DNA of 64,000 bases from Haloechinothrix_A salitolerans. GTDB lineage: Bacteria; Actinomycetota; Actinomycetes; Mycobacteriales; Pseudonocardiaceae. The stretch lies in NCBI RefSeq assembly GCF_039544105.1, contig NZ_BAABLA010000118.1. One strand, written 5' to 3'. Positions 26,313 to 34,082 of this stretch are shown here, one piece after another. The translations under genes and the position numbers were made by a program. The notes under the pieces were generated by a model, which worked only from the letters and a program-made list of their open reading frames with translations, made no database searches and was not told the origin of the DNA. Each line of letters begins with the position of its first letter. The stretch's first letter is position 1.

Positions 26313-26766
26313 GCGGATTGATATCTCGGATATCTCGGGCCGGAAGCTCTCCGGCGGGAAGAGCATCGACACCGAGGAGTTGACCGGCAAGACGTTCCCC
26401 TACCAGTTCGACCCGTCCCTGGTCGAGGACATCGACCTGTACGAGTCGACGCCGGGTGAGGATCTCAACTGGCTCGAGGACATCGAGCTGATGACAGAGG
26501 ACGGCATCCCGGCGGTGTTCGACCGCTACACCAACGCCTTCCTGAAGATTCACTTCGAGATTCCAAAAGGCAGGGAGAACGAGTACGCCCGCAAGGTGCT
26601 GATCAAGCACCTGCAGTCGGGCAACTCCTACGGGATCTGGCTCAAGCACAAGCACGCCAAGTTCCCGCAACCCGAACTGGGTTCGTGGCTCAAGGAGTCG
26701 GAGACCGTTGGCGAGAACTGGCAGCCGCCGGTGCTTGAGGGCTGGGAGAAGCCCGTCGGACACTAG
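26305..26766 (+). CDS. Unrecognised fifth gene of the gmaS-mgs operon
   Basis: The 153-residue product is soluble and strongly acidic in its first half (EDIDLYESTPGEDLNWLEDIELMTEDG). It then has a compact segment FDRYTNAFLKIHFEIPKGRENEYARKVLI followed by a basic and aromatic tail ending in GWEKPVGH. There is no signal peptide, membrane segment or cofactor motif. GTG 26305, five bases after GGGAGG, overlaps the mgsC stop. This close coupling, and a strong terminator just after it, make it part of the N-methylglutamate synthase operon, perhaps as an accessory subunit or chaperone. I do not recognise the family. Confidence 0.65.
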   Translation: MSERIDISDISGRKLSGGKSIDTEELTGKTFPYQFDPSLVEDIDLYESTPGEDLNWLEDIELMTEDGIPAVFDRYTNAFLKIHFEIPKGRENEYARKVLIKHLQSGNSYGIWLKHKHAKFPQPELGSWLKESETVGENWQPPVLEGWEKPVGH

Positions 26767-26780
26767 CGTCTCGAGTCACT

Positions 26781-26824
26781 GATCGTCCGTGGCGGCCGGG
26801 AGGTTCCGGCCGCCACGGACGATC
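26781..26824 (+). terminator. Strong hairpin after the gmaS-mgs operon
   Basis: Arms 26781-26799 and 26806-26824 are perfectly complementary over 19 bp around a 6-base loop, with AGTCAC/GTGACT extending the stem after bulges. It begins 15 bases after the last stop codon of the operon. Confidence 0.85.
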
Positions 26825-26860
26825 GTATTCGTGACTGGTTGGTTGACGGCGAGTACCGGT

Positions 26861-26907
26861 ACGGCGATTGTCGGACGTGTCGCATGACAACGGCGATTGT
26901 CGGACGT
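26861..26907 (+). repeat. 18-bp direct repeat
   Basis: ACGGCGATTGTCGGACGT occurs at 26861-26878 and 26890-26907, 29 bp apart, in the gap between the mgs terminator and the methylase-like gene. The GTCGGAC core recalls the 21-bp repeat family at 10689 and 27941. Confidence 0.6.
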
Positions 26908-26961
26908 CGAACGGTTCGTCGTCCGGCGTGGGAATTCGTGGTGACGTCCTCGGCTACGACG

Positions 26962-27300
26962 TCAGCAGCGGATCAGTTCGGTCGGCAGACCTAATTCGCC
27001 GCAGCGATCGACGTGGTCGAATAGCGTGTCCCACCGGGTGGAGTCGTCCGAACGGATATGGATGACGCGGAAACCATCCCGGGACGCCAGGTCGTAGAAT
27101 GGAAGCAACGAATGTGTCGCGCCATTGTCGTCGATGACGACGTCAGCGTGATCAGGTGCGTGCCGCAGCACGCCGTCACTCACCGTGCCGCCGGTCCAAA
27201 TGACGACGTCCGCTTCCGCGATAGCGCGCGTCGCGCGCCATGACAGCGAATCGGAAACGTGTGGACTGACAGCGATGAAAGTGACTCGTCCGGTACTCAC
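26962..27300 (-). CDS. Truncated tetrapyrrole methylase (CobM/CbiF-like) fragment
   Basis: The 112 residues align by eye with the N-terminal third of precorrin-4 C11-methyltransferase: GRVTFIAVSPHVSDSLSWRATRAIAEADVVIWTGGTVSDGVLRHA matches the strand, SAM-loop and helix pattern. The usual GAGPGDP loop reads AVSPHVSDS, and the second half with the SAM-binding LHSGDP region and catalytic domain is absent. It is probably a decayed or repurposed gene and not an active methyltransferase. It has no cobalamin neighbours in this window. It diverges from the MetF-like paralogue. Confidence 0.5.
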   Translation of the reverse strand: MSTGRVTFIAVSPHVSDSLSWRATRAIAEADVVIWTGGTVSDGVLRHAPDHADVVIDDNGATHSLLPFYDLASRDGFRVIHIRSDDSTRWDTLFDHVDRCGELGLPTELIRC

Positions 27301-27372
27301 ATGGTCTATTGTGGGCGGCGTTCCCGTTGGGTGTCTATTGAACGAATAGTTGGCATTCTTCAGTAATCACTT

Positions 27373-27414
27373 GATTCATGAATCGAGCGTTGAGCGAGGC
27401 TCGAGAATTCTCGA
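27373..27414. promoter_or_regulatory. Two palindromes upstream of the MetF-like paralogue
   Basis: GATTCATGAATC (27373-27384) and TCGAGAATTCTCGA (27401-27414) are perfect palindromes 16 bases apart in an AT-rich stretch unlike the surroundings. They lie about 95 bases upstream of the MetF-like gene and could be operators. This region has no copy of the 23-bp motif. Confidence 0.45.
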
Positions 27415-27507
27415 TTGACCCGGATTTACGGTCGGTGGTCAGATCGATTCTGACGCTATTTCCGGTGGCGATTCGGCACCGGCCCGCGCGAGTGAAGGGA
27501 AGCGGCG

Positions 27508-28464
27508 ATGGCGCCGAACCGGCGGTGTGCCACAGACGTCTTCTGGAACCTCGCCACGCTCATGGACGACTTCGCGCTGGAGCTCCCGTCGGCCGGGCTC
27601 ACGGAGGACTCGTTGCGGTCCGGTTGCCTGGCGGAAGGGTCGCGGATCTGCCTCTCGTCCCATCGCGACGGATCGCCGGCCGAGGTGACGGAGGCCGCGG
27701 CGGAGGTCGTCATCGCGGGGATGCGGCCAGTGGTCACGTTGGCGGCGCCCGACCCCGTGGCCGTCCCTGATCCCGCCGCGCTGGACCGGTTCGACCGCGC
27801 GCTGGACGAGTTGGCCGCCATCGGGGTGCGGGAGCTGGTTCTGGTCTGGCCAGCGCGCACGTCGATGTCCGACATCCTGGACGACGTGACACGCATCGTG
27901 CATCGATGCGATCCCGGCGGCCGGGGGTTCGTCGACATCGGTGTCGCGAACGTAGATCACGGCGTCGGGAGTGCAGGACACAGCGTCGGGAGTGCAGGAC
28001 ACAGCGTCGGGAGTGCAGGACACAGTGTCGAGAGTGTCGGACACGGCGTCGGGAGTGGGGGACACGAGCTGTCGGCGGACTTGCTGCGGGCGTTCGAGGA
28101 CGCCAGCGCCGCGTGTGTCGACAACGGCGTGGGCGTCACGTTGCTGACGCCGTTGACGCGATCGGCGGAGTCCGTCGTTGGTTGGGAACGTTCGCTTCGC
28201 GCGGCGGGCAACCTGTTTCCGGTGCGCGTCCGGCTGCCGGGAGTGGCACCGAGCCCGTTTCGCCGGACCGTTCCCGCGCTGCTCGGTATGGCCGCTGCCG
28301 CCGAGTCGGACCCCGGCTGTCTGATTTCCGAGGTGCAGTTCGTGCTACGGGGCTCGGCGGGCCGGACGGCGGCGTTCGCTGAGGAGATTCGGCGCGGGAA
28401 CTTCGTCGTCGAGGACACCGACTACGGCTACCGGTTGAGCATGCTTCGCGAAGGGACGACGTGA
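27508..28464 (+). CDS. Diverged methylene-THF reductase-like protein with internal heptad-residue repeat
   Basis: The 318-residue product follows the MetF barrel pattern of the gene at 28744 but weakly. The N-terminal FALELPSA keeps the catalytic-type Glu, and VVGWERSLRAAGNLFPVRVRLPG matches the later half closely. Residues about 145-186 are replaced by a seven-residue repeat based on VGSAGHS, encoded by 21-bp DNA repeats. The usual folate and FAD residues are largely missing, so enzyme activity is doubtful. It could be a regulatory partner of the intact copy or a decaying duplicate. AAGGGAAG precedes the ATG. Confidence 0.6.
   Translation: MAPNRRCATDVFWNLATLMDDFALELPSAGLTEDSLRSGCLAEGSRICLSSHRDGSPAEVTEAAAEVVIAGMRPVVTLAAPDPVAVPDPAALDRFDRALDELAAIGVRELVLVWPARTSMSDILDDVTRIVHRCDPGGRGFVDIGVANVDHGVGSAGHSVGSAGHSVGSAGHSVESVGHGVGSGGHELSADLLRAFEDASAACVDNGVGVTLLTPLTRSAESVVGWERSLRAAGNLFPVRVRLPGVAPSPFRRTVPALLGMAAAAESDPGCLISEVQFVLRGSAGRTAAFAEEIRRGNFVVEDTDYGYRLSMLREGTT
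27941..28066 (+). repeat. In-frame 21-bp tandem repeat, six units
   Basis: Six 21-bp units (starting at 27941, 27962, 27983, 28004, 28025 and 28046), three of them identical, lie inside the MetF-like gene and keep its frame because 21 is divisible by three. The unit (GCGTCGGGAGTGCAGGACAC plus one base) is a variant of the intergenic repeat at 10689-10751. Confidence 0.85.
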
Positions 28465-28514
28465 CCTCGTCGTCCGACAACGGCTGCCGTGCCAGCCCCT
28501 GTTGCCGCGCATAC

Positions 28515-28536
28515 GCCCCGTCGAGCTTTACGGGGC
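28515..28536 (+). terminator. Possible terminator hairpin after the MetF-like paralogue
   Basis: GCCCCGT (28515-28521) and ACGGGGC (28530-28536) form a 7-bp stem with an 8-base loop, 50 bases after the stop codon and well before the metF promoter motif. Confidence 0.4.
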
Positions 28537-28685
28537 TCAGAACGCGGCTCCGCACGCTCACCGGTGCCCCTACGGCACTCGGCCCGGGCGTCCACCGGGC
28601 CGCGGGTGATTGACCAGCGAATCCTCAACGGTCGGGCGGAAGAACTCAAGCGTTTCGTGTAGCCCGGGGCGCCCCCATGCCGTAG

Positions 28686-28708
28686 TGTTTCATATAGGTG
28701 GACAAAGT
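28686..28708 (+). promoter_or_regulatory. Shared 23-bp motif upstream of the serine-cycle operon
   Basis: This copy reads TGTTTCAT, four bases, GTGGACA, two bases, GT. It differs from the mgdA copy only in the variable positions. It ends 35 bases before the metF start and so probably controls the whole seven-gene operon. Confidence 0.65.
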
Positions 28709-28743
28709 TTCTCCAAAGGGTACAGGTGAGAGGAGTCGACGGC

Positions 28744-29691
28744 GTGCCGAACCGACCGAACCACCCGTTCTCGTCGGCGGGCGATGTCGCCGACGTGTCC
28801 GATGTGGTCAGAGCATTGACCATCGGGTTCAGCGTCGAGATGACTCCCCGCGACGTCCGCAGGAACCCCGGGCTCTGCGAGGAGAGCATGCCCGAGGGAA
28901 CCCGCGTCTACACCACGTTCCTGCCGCGTTCGCCGTTCGATGACACCGTCAAGGCCGCGATGTCGCTGATCGACCAGGGCATGCGGCCGGTGCCGCACAT
29001 CGCCGCGCGCGGCGTCGCCGACGAGGCGGAGCTCGACCGCATGGTGGGCGAACTCGCCGACGTCGGGGTGCGCGAGCTGCTGGTCATCGCCGGGTCCATC
29101 GGCACGCCGAAAGGCACCTTGACCGACACCATGCGGGTACTGCGCTCCGGTGTGCTCGAGCGGCGCGGCATCACTCGGGTCGGCGTCGCCGGTCATCCGG
29201 AGGGCAGTCCCGACATCGACGCCGACGCGCTCGACACCGCGCTGCGGGAGAAAAACGCCTTCGCGGCCGAGGCGGGCTGCGAGATGTACCTGCTGACGCA
29301 GTTCTGCTTCGCCGCGCACCCCATCGTCGCGTGGGAGCGTCGCATCAGGGCAGCGGGAAACTGGCTGCCGATCCACGTCGGGCTGCCCGGCCTGACCTCG
29401 CCGAAGACGTTGCTGAAGTTCGGCCTTTCCTGCGGGGTTGGGCCGTCGCTGAAGGTGCTGCGCAAGCAGACCGGCGGTGTGCTCTCGCTCGCGACGACGT
29501 CGGCCTATTACCCCGACCAGACGCTGCTCGGGCTCGCGTCCGCGGTGCGAAGCGACCAGGCGAGCCTGATCAGCGGTGTGCACTTCTTCCCGTTCGGCGC
29601 CACCGCGTCGACGGCCGACTGGGCCAAGCAGATCGCGGACGGCCAGTTCCAGATCGACGACCGGCAAGAACGGCTCGCCGTCACGGCATGA
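28744..29691 (+). CDS. metF: Methylenetetrahydrofolate reductase-like protein (MetF family)
   Basis: The 315-residue protein has the MetF barrel: FSVEMTPRDV with the catalytic-type Glu near residue 34, LMTQ-like YLLTQFCFAAHPIVAWERRIRAAGNWLPIHVGLPG, and a conserved C-terminal half. The usual LRGD loop reads LLVIAGS, so it belongs to an atypical subgroup. In C1 clusters such enzymes may oxidise methyl-THF to methylene-THF rather than make methyl-THF. GTG 28744 is set by AGGAG eight bases before it. It opens the serine-cycle operon. Confidence 0.75.
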   Translation: MPNRPNHPFSSAGDVADVSDVVRALTIGFSVEMTPRDVRRNPGLCEESMPEGTRVYTTFLPRSPFDDTVKAAMSLIDQGMRPVPHIAARGVADEAELDRMVGELADVGVRELLVIAGSIGTPKGTLTDTMRVLRSGVLERRGITRVGVAGHPEGSPDIDADALDTALREKNAFAAEAGCEMYLLTQFCFAAHPIVAWERRIRAAGNWLPIHVGLPGLTSPKTLLKFGLSCGVGPSLKVLRKQTGGVLSLATTSAYYPDQTLLGLASAVRSDQASLISGVHFFPFGATASTADWAKQIADGQFQIDDRQERLAVTA

Positions 29692-29721
29692 CAAGTCCAC
29701 GACCAGATTGGCAGGCAGAGA

Positions 29722-30930
29722 ATGACCGTGCGCAACGGTGCGACGCACCTGTTCATCCCGGGTCCGACGAACGTCCCCGAGGCGGTTCGACGGGCGATGA
29801 ACGTGCCCATGCAAGACCATCGGGCACCCGACTTCCCTGACCTCACGCTCCCGCTTTTCGAGGATCTCAAACGCGTTCTCGGACTTTCCAACGGCAGGGT
29901 GTTCCTCTATCCGGGGTCGGGCACCGCCGCGTGGGAGTCGGCGATCACCAACACCCTCAACCGGGGCGACAAGGTGTTGATGTCGCGGTTCGGCCAGTTC
30001 TCCCACCTGTGGGTCGACATGGCCGAGCGGCTCGGGCTCGATGTCGTCTGCGTCGACGTCGAGTGGGGCAAGGGCGTACCGGTCGCCGACTACGAGTACT
30101 TGCTGACCAAGGAACCGGACATCAAAGCGGTGTTCGCCTGCCACAACGAGACCGCGACCGGCGTCACCTCCGACATCGCCGCGGTCCGTAGGGCCATGGA
30201 CAACGCGAACTCCGACGCGCTGCTCTACGTCGACGGCGTGTCGTCCATCGCCTCCATCGACTTCCAGCAGGAGGCATGGGGCGTGGACCTCGCCGTTACC
30301 GGGTCGCAGAAGGGGCTCATGCTCCCGGCCGGGCTGGCGGTGCTCGGCGTGAGCGACAAGGCGCTCGAAGCATCGAAAACCGCGACGATGCCGCGCTGCT
30401 ATTTCGACTTCGTCGACATGATCAAGACGAACGACGTCGGCTACTTCCCCTACACGCCACCGGTTCCGTTGCTGCACGGGCTTCGCGCGTCGCTGGACCT
30501 GCTGTTCGCCGAGGGATTGCCGCGGGTGTTCGAACGGCACCACCGGCTCGCCGAGGGCGTACGGCGTGGTGTGCACGCGCTGGGACTGGAGCTGCGTGCC
30601 AGGGGATTGGAGTGGTATTCGGACACCGTCACGGCTATCGACGTCCCGGAGCACGTCGATGGCGTCGAGGTCTGCCGGATCGGCTACGACCGCTACCGGA
30701 CGTCGTTCGGCGGCGGGCTGACCAAGGTGGCGGGGAAGGTGTTCCGCATCGGTCACCTCGGCGACCTGAACGAGGTGAGCTGCCTCGCCGCGTTGGCCGC
30801 CGCCGAGATGTCGCTGGCCGACGCCGGTGCCGACATCGAACTCGGCGCGGGCGTCGCCGCGGCGCAGGAGTACTACCGCAAGGTCAACGCGGGCATCGCG
30901 ACCGCCACCAGCACCCCAGCCAGCCGGTGA
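29722..30930 (+). CDS. sgaA: Serine-glyoxylate aminotransferase
   Basis: This PLP enzyme converts serine plus glyoxylate to hydroxypyruvate plus glycine, a committed step of the serine cycle. The 402-residue protein is a class V aminotransferase with FIPGPTNVPEAVRRAMN at the N-terminus, LYPGSGTAAWESAITNTL (63-80), HNETATGVTSDI (141-152), and the PLP lysine Lys197 in VTGSQKGLMLP. This pattern is that of the methylotroph SGAT subgroup rather than of phosphoserine aminotransferase. It is second in the operon, 30 bp after metF. Confidence 0.92.
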   Translation: MTVRNGATHLFIPGPTNVPEAVRRAMNVPMQDHRAPDFPDLTLPLFEDLKRVLGLSNGRVFLYPGSGTAAWESAITNTLNRGDKVLMSRFGQFSHLWVDMAERLGLDVVCVDVEWGKGVPVADYEYLLTKEPDIKAVFACHNETATGVTSDIAAVRRAMDNANSDALLYVDGVSSIASIDFQQEAWGVDLAVTGSQKGLMLPAGLAVLGVSDKALEASKTATMPRCYFDFVDMIKTNDVGYFPYTPPVPLLHGLRASLDLLFAEGLPRVFERHHRLAEGVRRGVHALGLELRARGLEWYSDTVTAIDVPEHVDGVEVCRIGYDRYRTSFGGGLTKVAGKVFRIGHLGDLNEVSCLAALAAAEMSLADAGADIELGAGVAAAQEYYRKVNAGIATATSTPASR

Positions 30931-30982
30931 TGGGGCACTGCCCACCCCATCACCGGCTCTCCACTTCCGTTTGGAGTCACCC

Positions 30983-31936
30983 ATGAGTCACACCTTGTAC
31001 CCGCCGAGGCAGCCGAGGCTGCAACGCAGCGAACTCGCCGTGCCGGGGTCGAACCCGAGCTTCATCGACAAGGCCGCGGACAGCGACGCCGACTTCATCT
31101 TCCTCGACATCGAGGACGCCGTCGCCCCGCCGGAGAAGGAGCAGGCGCGCAAGAACATCATCGAGGCACTGAACGACATCGACTGGGCGGGTAAGGGCAA
31201 GACCGTCTCGGTGCGGATCAACGGCCTCGACACCCACTACATGTATCGCGACGTCGTCGACGTCGTTGAGCAGGCCGGTGCGCACCTGCACACCATCCTG
31301 GTGCCGAAGGTGGGCGTGCCCGCCGACCTGTACTGCGTCGAGGCCCTGATCAACCAGATCGAGCAAGCCAAGGGCTTCGCTAACCGCATTGGCACCGAGG
31401 CGCTGATCGAGACGGCGCTGGGCATGGCCAACGTCGAGTCGATCGCGGCCAGCGGCGGCAGGTTAGAGGCACTGCACTTCGGCGTCGCGGACTACGCCGC
31501 GAGCAACCGCGCCCGCACCGTCAACATCGGCGGGCTGAACCCGAACTATCCCGGCGACCAGTGGCACTTCGCGCTGTCCCGGATGATCGTGGCGTGCCGG
31601 GCCTACGGGCTGCGCGCGATCGATGGGCCGTTCGGCGACTTCTCCGACCCGGACGGCTACCTGGACGGCGCCCGCCGCGCCGCCGCGCTCGGCGCAGAGG
31701 GCAAGTGGGCGATCCACCCGAGCCAGGTCGAGTTGGCCAACCAGGTGTTCACCCCGCCAGAGGAAGAGGTGACCAAGGCCCGGCGCATCGTCGAGGAGCT
31801 GCGCAAGGCCGAGGCCGAGGGCAGGGGCGCGGCATCGGTCGACGGCAAGATGATCGACGCCGCGTCCGAGCGCATGGCCCAGACCGTGATCATGGTCGAC
31901 GACGCGATTCGCGCGGCGGCCTCGGCGCGAAAGTGA
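30983..31936 (+). CDS. mcl: L-malyl-CoA lyase (CitE family)
   Basis: The enzyme splits malyl-CoA into acetyl-CoA and glyoxylate, closing the serine cycle. The 317-residue protein is a CitE-family barrel: RSELAVPGSNPSFIDKAADSDADFIFLDIEDAVAPPEKEQAR, VRINGLDTHYMYRD, LVPKVG and HFGVADYAA. The length and the D-I-E-D-A-V metal site fit the Methylobacterium-type enzyme. It follows sgaA and precedes malate thiokinase, which makes its substrate. A beta-methylmalyl-CoA activity is also known for the family. Confidence 0.9.
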   Translation: MSHTLYPPRQPRLQRSELAVPGSNPSFIDKAADSDADFIFLDIEDAVAPPEKEQARKNIIEALNDIDWAGKGKTVSVRINGLDTHYMYRDVVDVVEQAGAHLHTILVPKVGVPADLYCVEALINQIEQAKGFANRIGTEALIETALGMANVESIAASGGRLEALHFGVADYAASNRARTVNIGGLNPNYPGDQWHFALSRMIVACRAYGLRAIDGPFGDFSDPDGYLDGARRAAALGAEGKWAIHPSQVELANQVFTPPEEEVTKARRIVEELRKAEAEGRGAASVDGKMIDAASERMAQTVIMVDDAIRAAASARK

Positions 31937-31943
31937 GGCCGGT

Positions 31944-33134
31944 ATGGACATCCACGAGTATCAAGCCAAGGAACTACTCGCTCGCTATGGCGTCCCGGTC
32001 CCGCGTGGTGGCCTGAGCTACAGTCCGGAACAGGCGTCGTATCGCGCCACCGAGATCGGCGGGTCGTCCTGGGTGGTCAAGGCGCAGGTCCACAGTGGAG
32101 GCCGGGGGGAGGCAGGCGGTGTCAAGGTCTGCCACTCCGACCACGAGGTCGCCGACTACGCCAACGAGCTGTTCGGTAAGCGGCTGCGCACGAAGCAAGC
32201 ACCCGCTGGCAAGTGCGTGTACCGCGTTTATGTCGAGGAAGCCACCGACATCAAGCGCGAGCTGTACTTCGGCATCGTGCTGGACCGGGCGACCGAGCGG
32301 ATCACCGTGGTCGCCTCCGCCGAGGGCGGCATGGAGATCGAGGAGCTCGCTGAGTCCAATCCGGACGCGTTGATCAAGGCCAGCATCGAGCCCGCCGTCG
32401 GCTTCTTGGAGTTCCAAGCGCGGGAACTGGCGTTCTCGCTCGGCCTCGCGCCGTCACAGATCGCCAAGGCCAGCCAGCTGTTCCGGGCAGCGTACCGGGC
32501 ATTCCGCGACTTGGACGCGGCGATGCTGGAGATCAACCCCCTAGCCGTCAACGCCGAGGGTGAGCTGGTCGCCCTCGACGCCAAGATGTCGTTCGACGAC
32601 AACGCGCTGTTCCGCAGGCCGGCGATCTCCGAACTGCGCGACCGCAGCCAGGAGGACCCCAGGGAGAGCCACGCCGCCGACCGGGGACTCGCCTACGTCG
32701 GCCTCGACGGCGACATCGGCTGCATGATCAACGGCGCTGGCCTCGCGATGGCCACCCTGGACATGATCAAGCTCGCGGGCGGCGACCCGGCCAACTTCCT
32801 CGACATCGGCGGCGGCGCGTCGCCGGAACGGGTGTTCAAGGCGTTCCGCGCGGTGCTCGCCGACAGCAACGTCAAGGTCGTGCTGGTCAACATCTTCGCG
32901 GGCATCAACCGCTGCGACTGGGTGGCCAAGGGGATCGTCGAGGCGTTCTCGCAGATCGACGTCGAACTGCCGGTCGTGGTGCGGCTGGCAGGCACGCACG
33001 TCGAGGAAGGGCAGCGGATTCTCGCCGAGTCCGGACTGCCGATCGTCACCGCCGACACGCTGGCCGAAGCCGCCGAGAAGGCCGTCGCCGCGGCGCGGGT
33101 CGGCGAGCGCGCGACCGCGGCAGCCCGCGGCTGA
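31944..33134 (+). CDS. mtkA: Malate-CoA ligase (malate thiokinase) beta subunit
   Basis: MtkA with MtkB makes malyl-CoA from malate, CoA and ATP. The 396-residue protein is an ATP-grasp subunit like SucC: MDIHEYQAKELLARYGVPVPRGG, VVKAQVHSGGRGEAGGVK, LEINPLAVNAEGELVALDAKMSFDDNALFR and VKVVLVNIFAGINRCDWVAKGI. Sequence alone cannot exclude succinyl-CoA synthetase. The adjacent malyl-CoA lyase, 7 bp upstream, and the rest of the serine-cycle operon make malate the likely substrate. Confidence 0.88.
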   Translation: MDIHEYQAKELLARYGVPVPRGGLSYSPEQASYRATEIGGSSWVVKAQVHSGGRGEAGGVKVCHSDHEVADYANELFGKRLRTKQAPAGKCVYRVYVEEATDIKRELYFGIVLDRATERITVVASAEGGMEIEELAESNPDALIKASIEPAVGFLEFQARELAFSLGLAPSQIAKASQLFRAAYRAFRDLDAAMLEINPLAVNAEGELVALDAKMSFDDNALFRRPAISELRDRSQEDPRESHAADRGLAYVGLDGDIGCMINGAGLAMATLDMIKLAGGDPANFLDIGGGASPERVFKAFRAVLADSNVKVVLVNIFAGINRCDWVAKGIVEAFSQIDVELPVVVRLAGTHVEEGQRILAESGLPIVTADTLAEAAEKAVAAARVGERATAAARG

Positions 33135-33153
33135 GGTCCCAGGAGGGATAGAC

Positions 33154-34062
33154 ATGGCAATCCTGCTCACCGAAGAGACCCCGGTCATCGTGCAAGGCAT
33201 CACCGGCCGCATCGGCCACTTCCACGCCGAGGAGATGATCGAGTACGGCACCAACGTCGTCGGCGGTGTCACGCCAGGGAAGGGTGGCGAGACCATCCTG
33301 GACCGGCCCGTGTTCAACACGGTCAAGGACGCGGTCGCCGAGACCGGCGCCGAGGCGTCGATCGTGTTCGTGCCGCCGCCGTTCGCCGCCGACTCCATCA
33401 TGGAGGCAGCAGACGCGGGGATCCGGCACTGCGTGTGCATCACCGACGGCATCCCGACCCAGGACATGATGCTGGTCAAGCGCTACATGCGCCGGTACAA
33501 GGCGCCCGACAAGATGCGGCTGACCGGCCCGAACTGCGCGGGCACGATCAGCCCAGGCCGGGCGCTGCTCGGCATCATGCCCGGCCACATCTACCTGCCT
33601 GGCAGGATCGGCGTGGTCAGCCGCAGCGGCACCCTCGGTTACGAGGCCGCGTCGCAGCTCAAGGCGCTCGGCTACGGGGTGTCGACGTCCGTTGGCATTG
33701 GTGGGGACCCGGTGAACGGGTCGTCGTTCCGGGACATCCTCGAGCTGTTCGAGGCCGACGACGAGACCGACGCCGTGGTGATGATCGGCGAGATCGGCGG
33801 GCCGCAGGAGGCGGACGCCGCCGACTTCGTCGCCAAGCACATGACCAAGCCGGTCATCGCATACATCGCCGGGCTCGCGGCGCCCAAGGGGCGCAAGATG
33901 GGTCACGCTGGCGCGATCGTGTCGGCGGCAGGAGAATCCGCTCAGGAGAAGGTGGAGATCCTCACCGCGGCCGGTGTCACCGTCGCGCCCGACCCGTCGA
34001 GCCTCGGGAGCACGGTCGCTACCGTGCTCGACGAGCGCGGTCTCGTCCCCGAGCCCGCCTGA
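33154..34062 (+). CDS. mtkB: Malate-CoA ligase (malate thiokinase) alpha subunit
   Basis: The 302-residue protein is the CoA-binding alpha subunit: VIVQGITGRIGHFHAEEMIEYGTNVVGGVTPGKGG at the N-terminus, the MRLTGPNCAGTISPG loop, and the phospho-acceptor His251 in KMGHAGAIVSAAGES. The N-terminal L-L-T-E-E-T-P-V-I-V-Q-G segment is typical of the malate thiokinase group. It lies 19 bp after mtkA. Confidence 0.88.
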   Translation: MAILLTEETPVIVQGITGRIGHFHAEEMIEYGTNVVGGVTPGKGGETILDRPVFNTVKDAVAETGAEASIVFVPPPFAADSIMEAADAGIRHCVCITDGIPTQDMMLVKRYMRRYKAPDKMRLTGPNCAGTISPGRALLGIMPGHIYLPGRIGVVSRSGTLGYEAASQLKALGYGVSTSVGIGGDPVNGSSFRDILELFEADDETDAVVMIGEIGGPQEADAADFVAKHMTKPVIAYIAGLAAPKGRKMGHAGAIVSAAGESAQEKVEILTAAGVTVAPDPSSLGSTVATVLDERGLVPEPA

Positions 34063-34082
34063 CACCGCGAAGGAGGCATGCC

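Noticed and set aside
27941..28066. Regularly spaced repeats that might suggest a CRISPR array
   Set aside because: Units are directly tandem with no spacers and lie in a coding frame.
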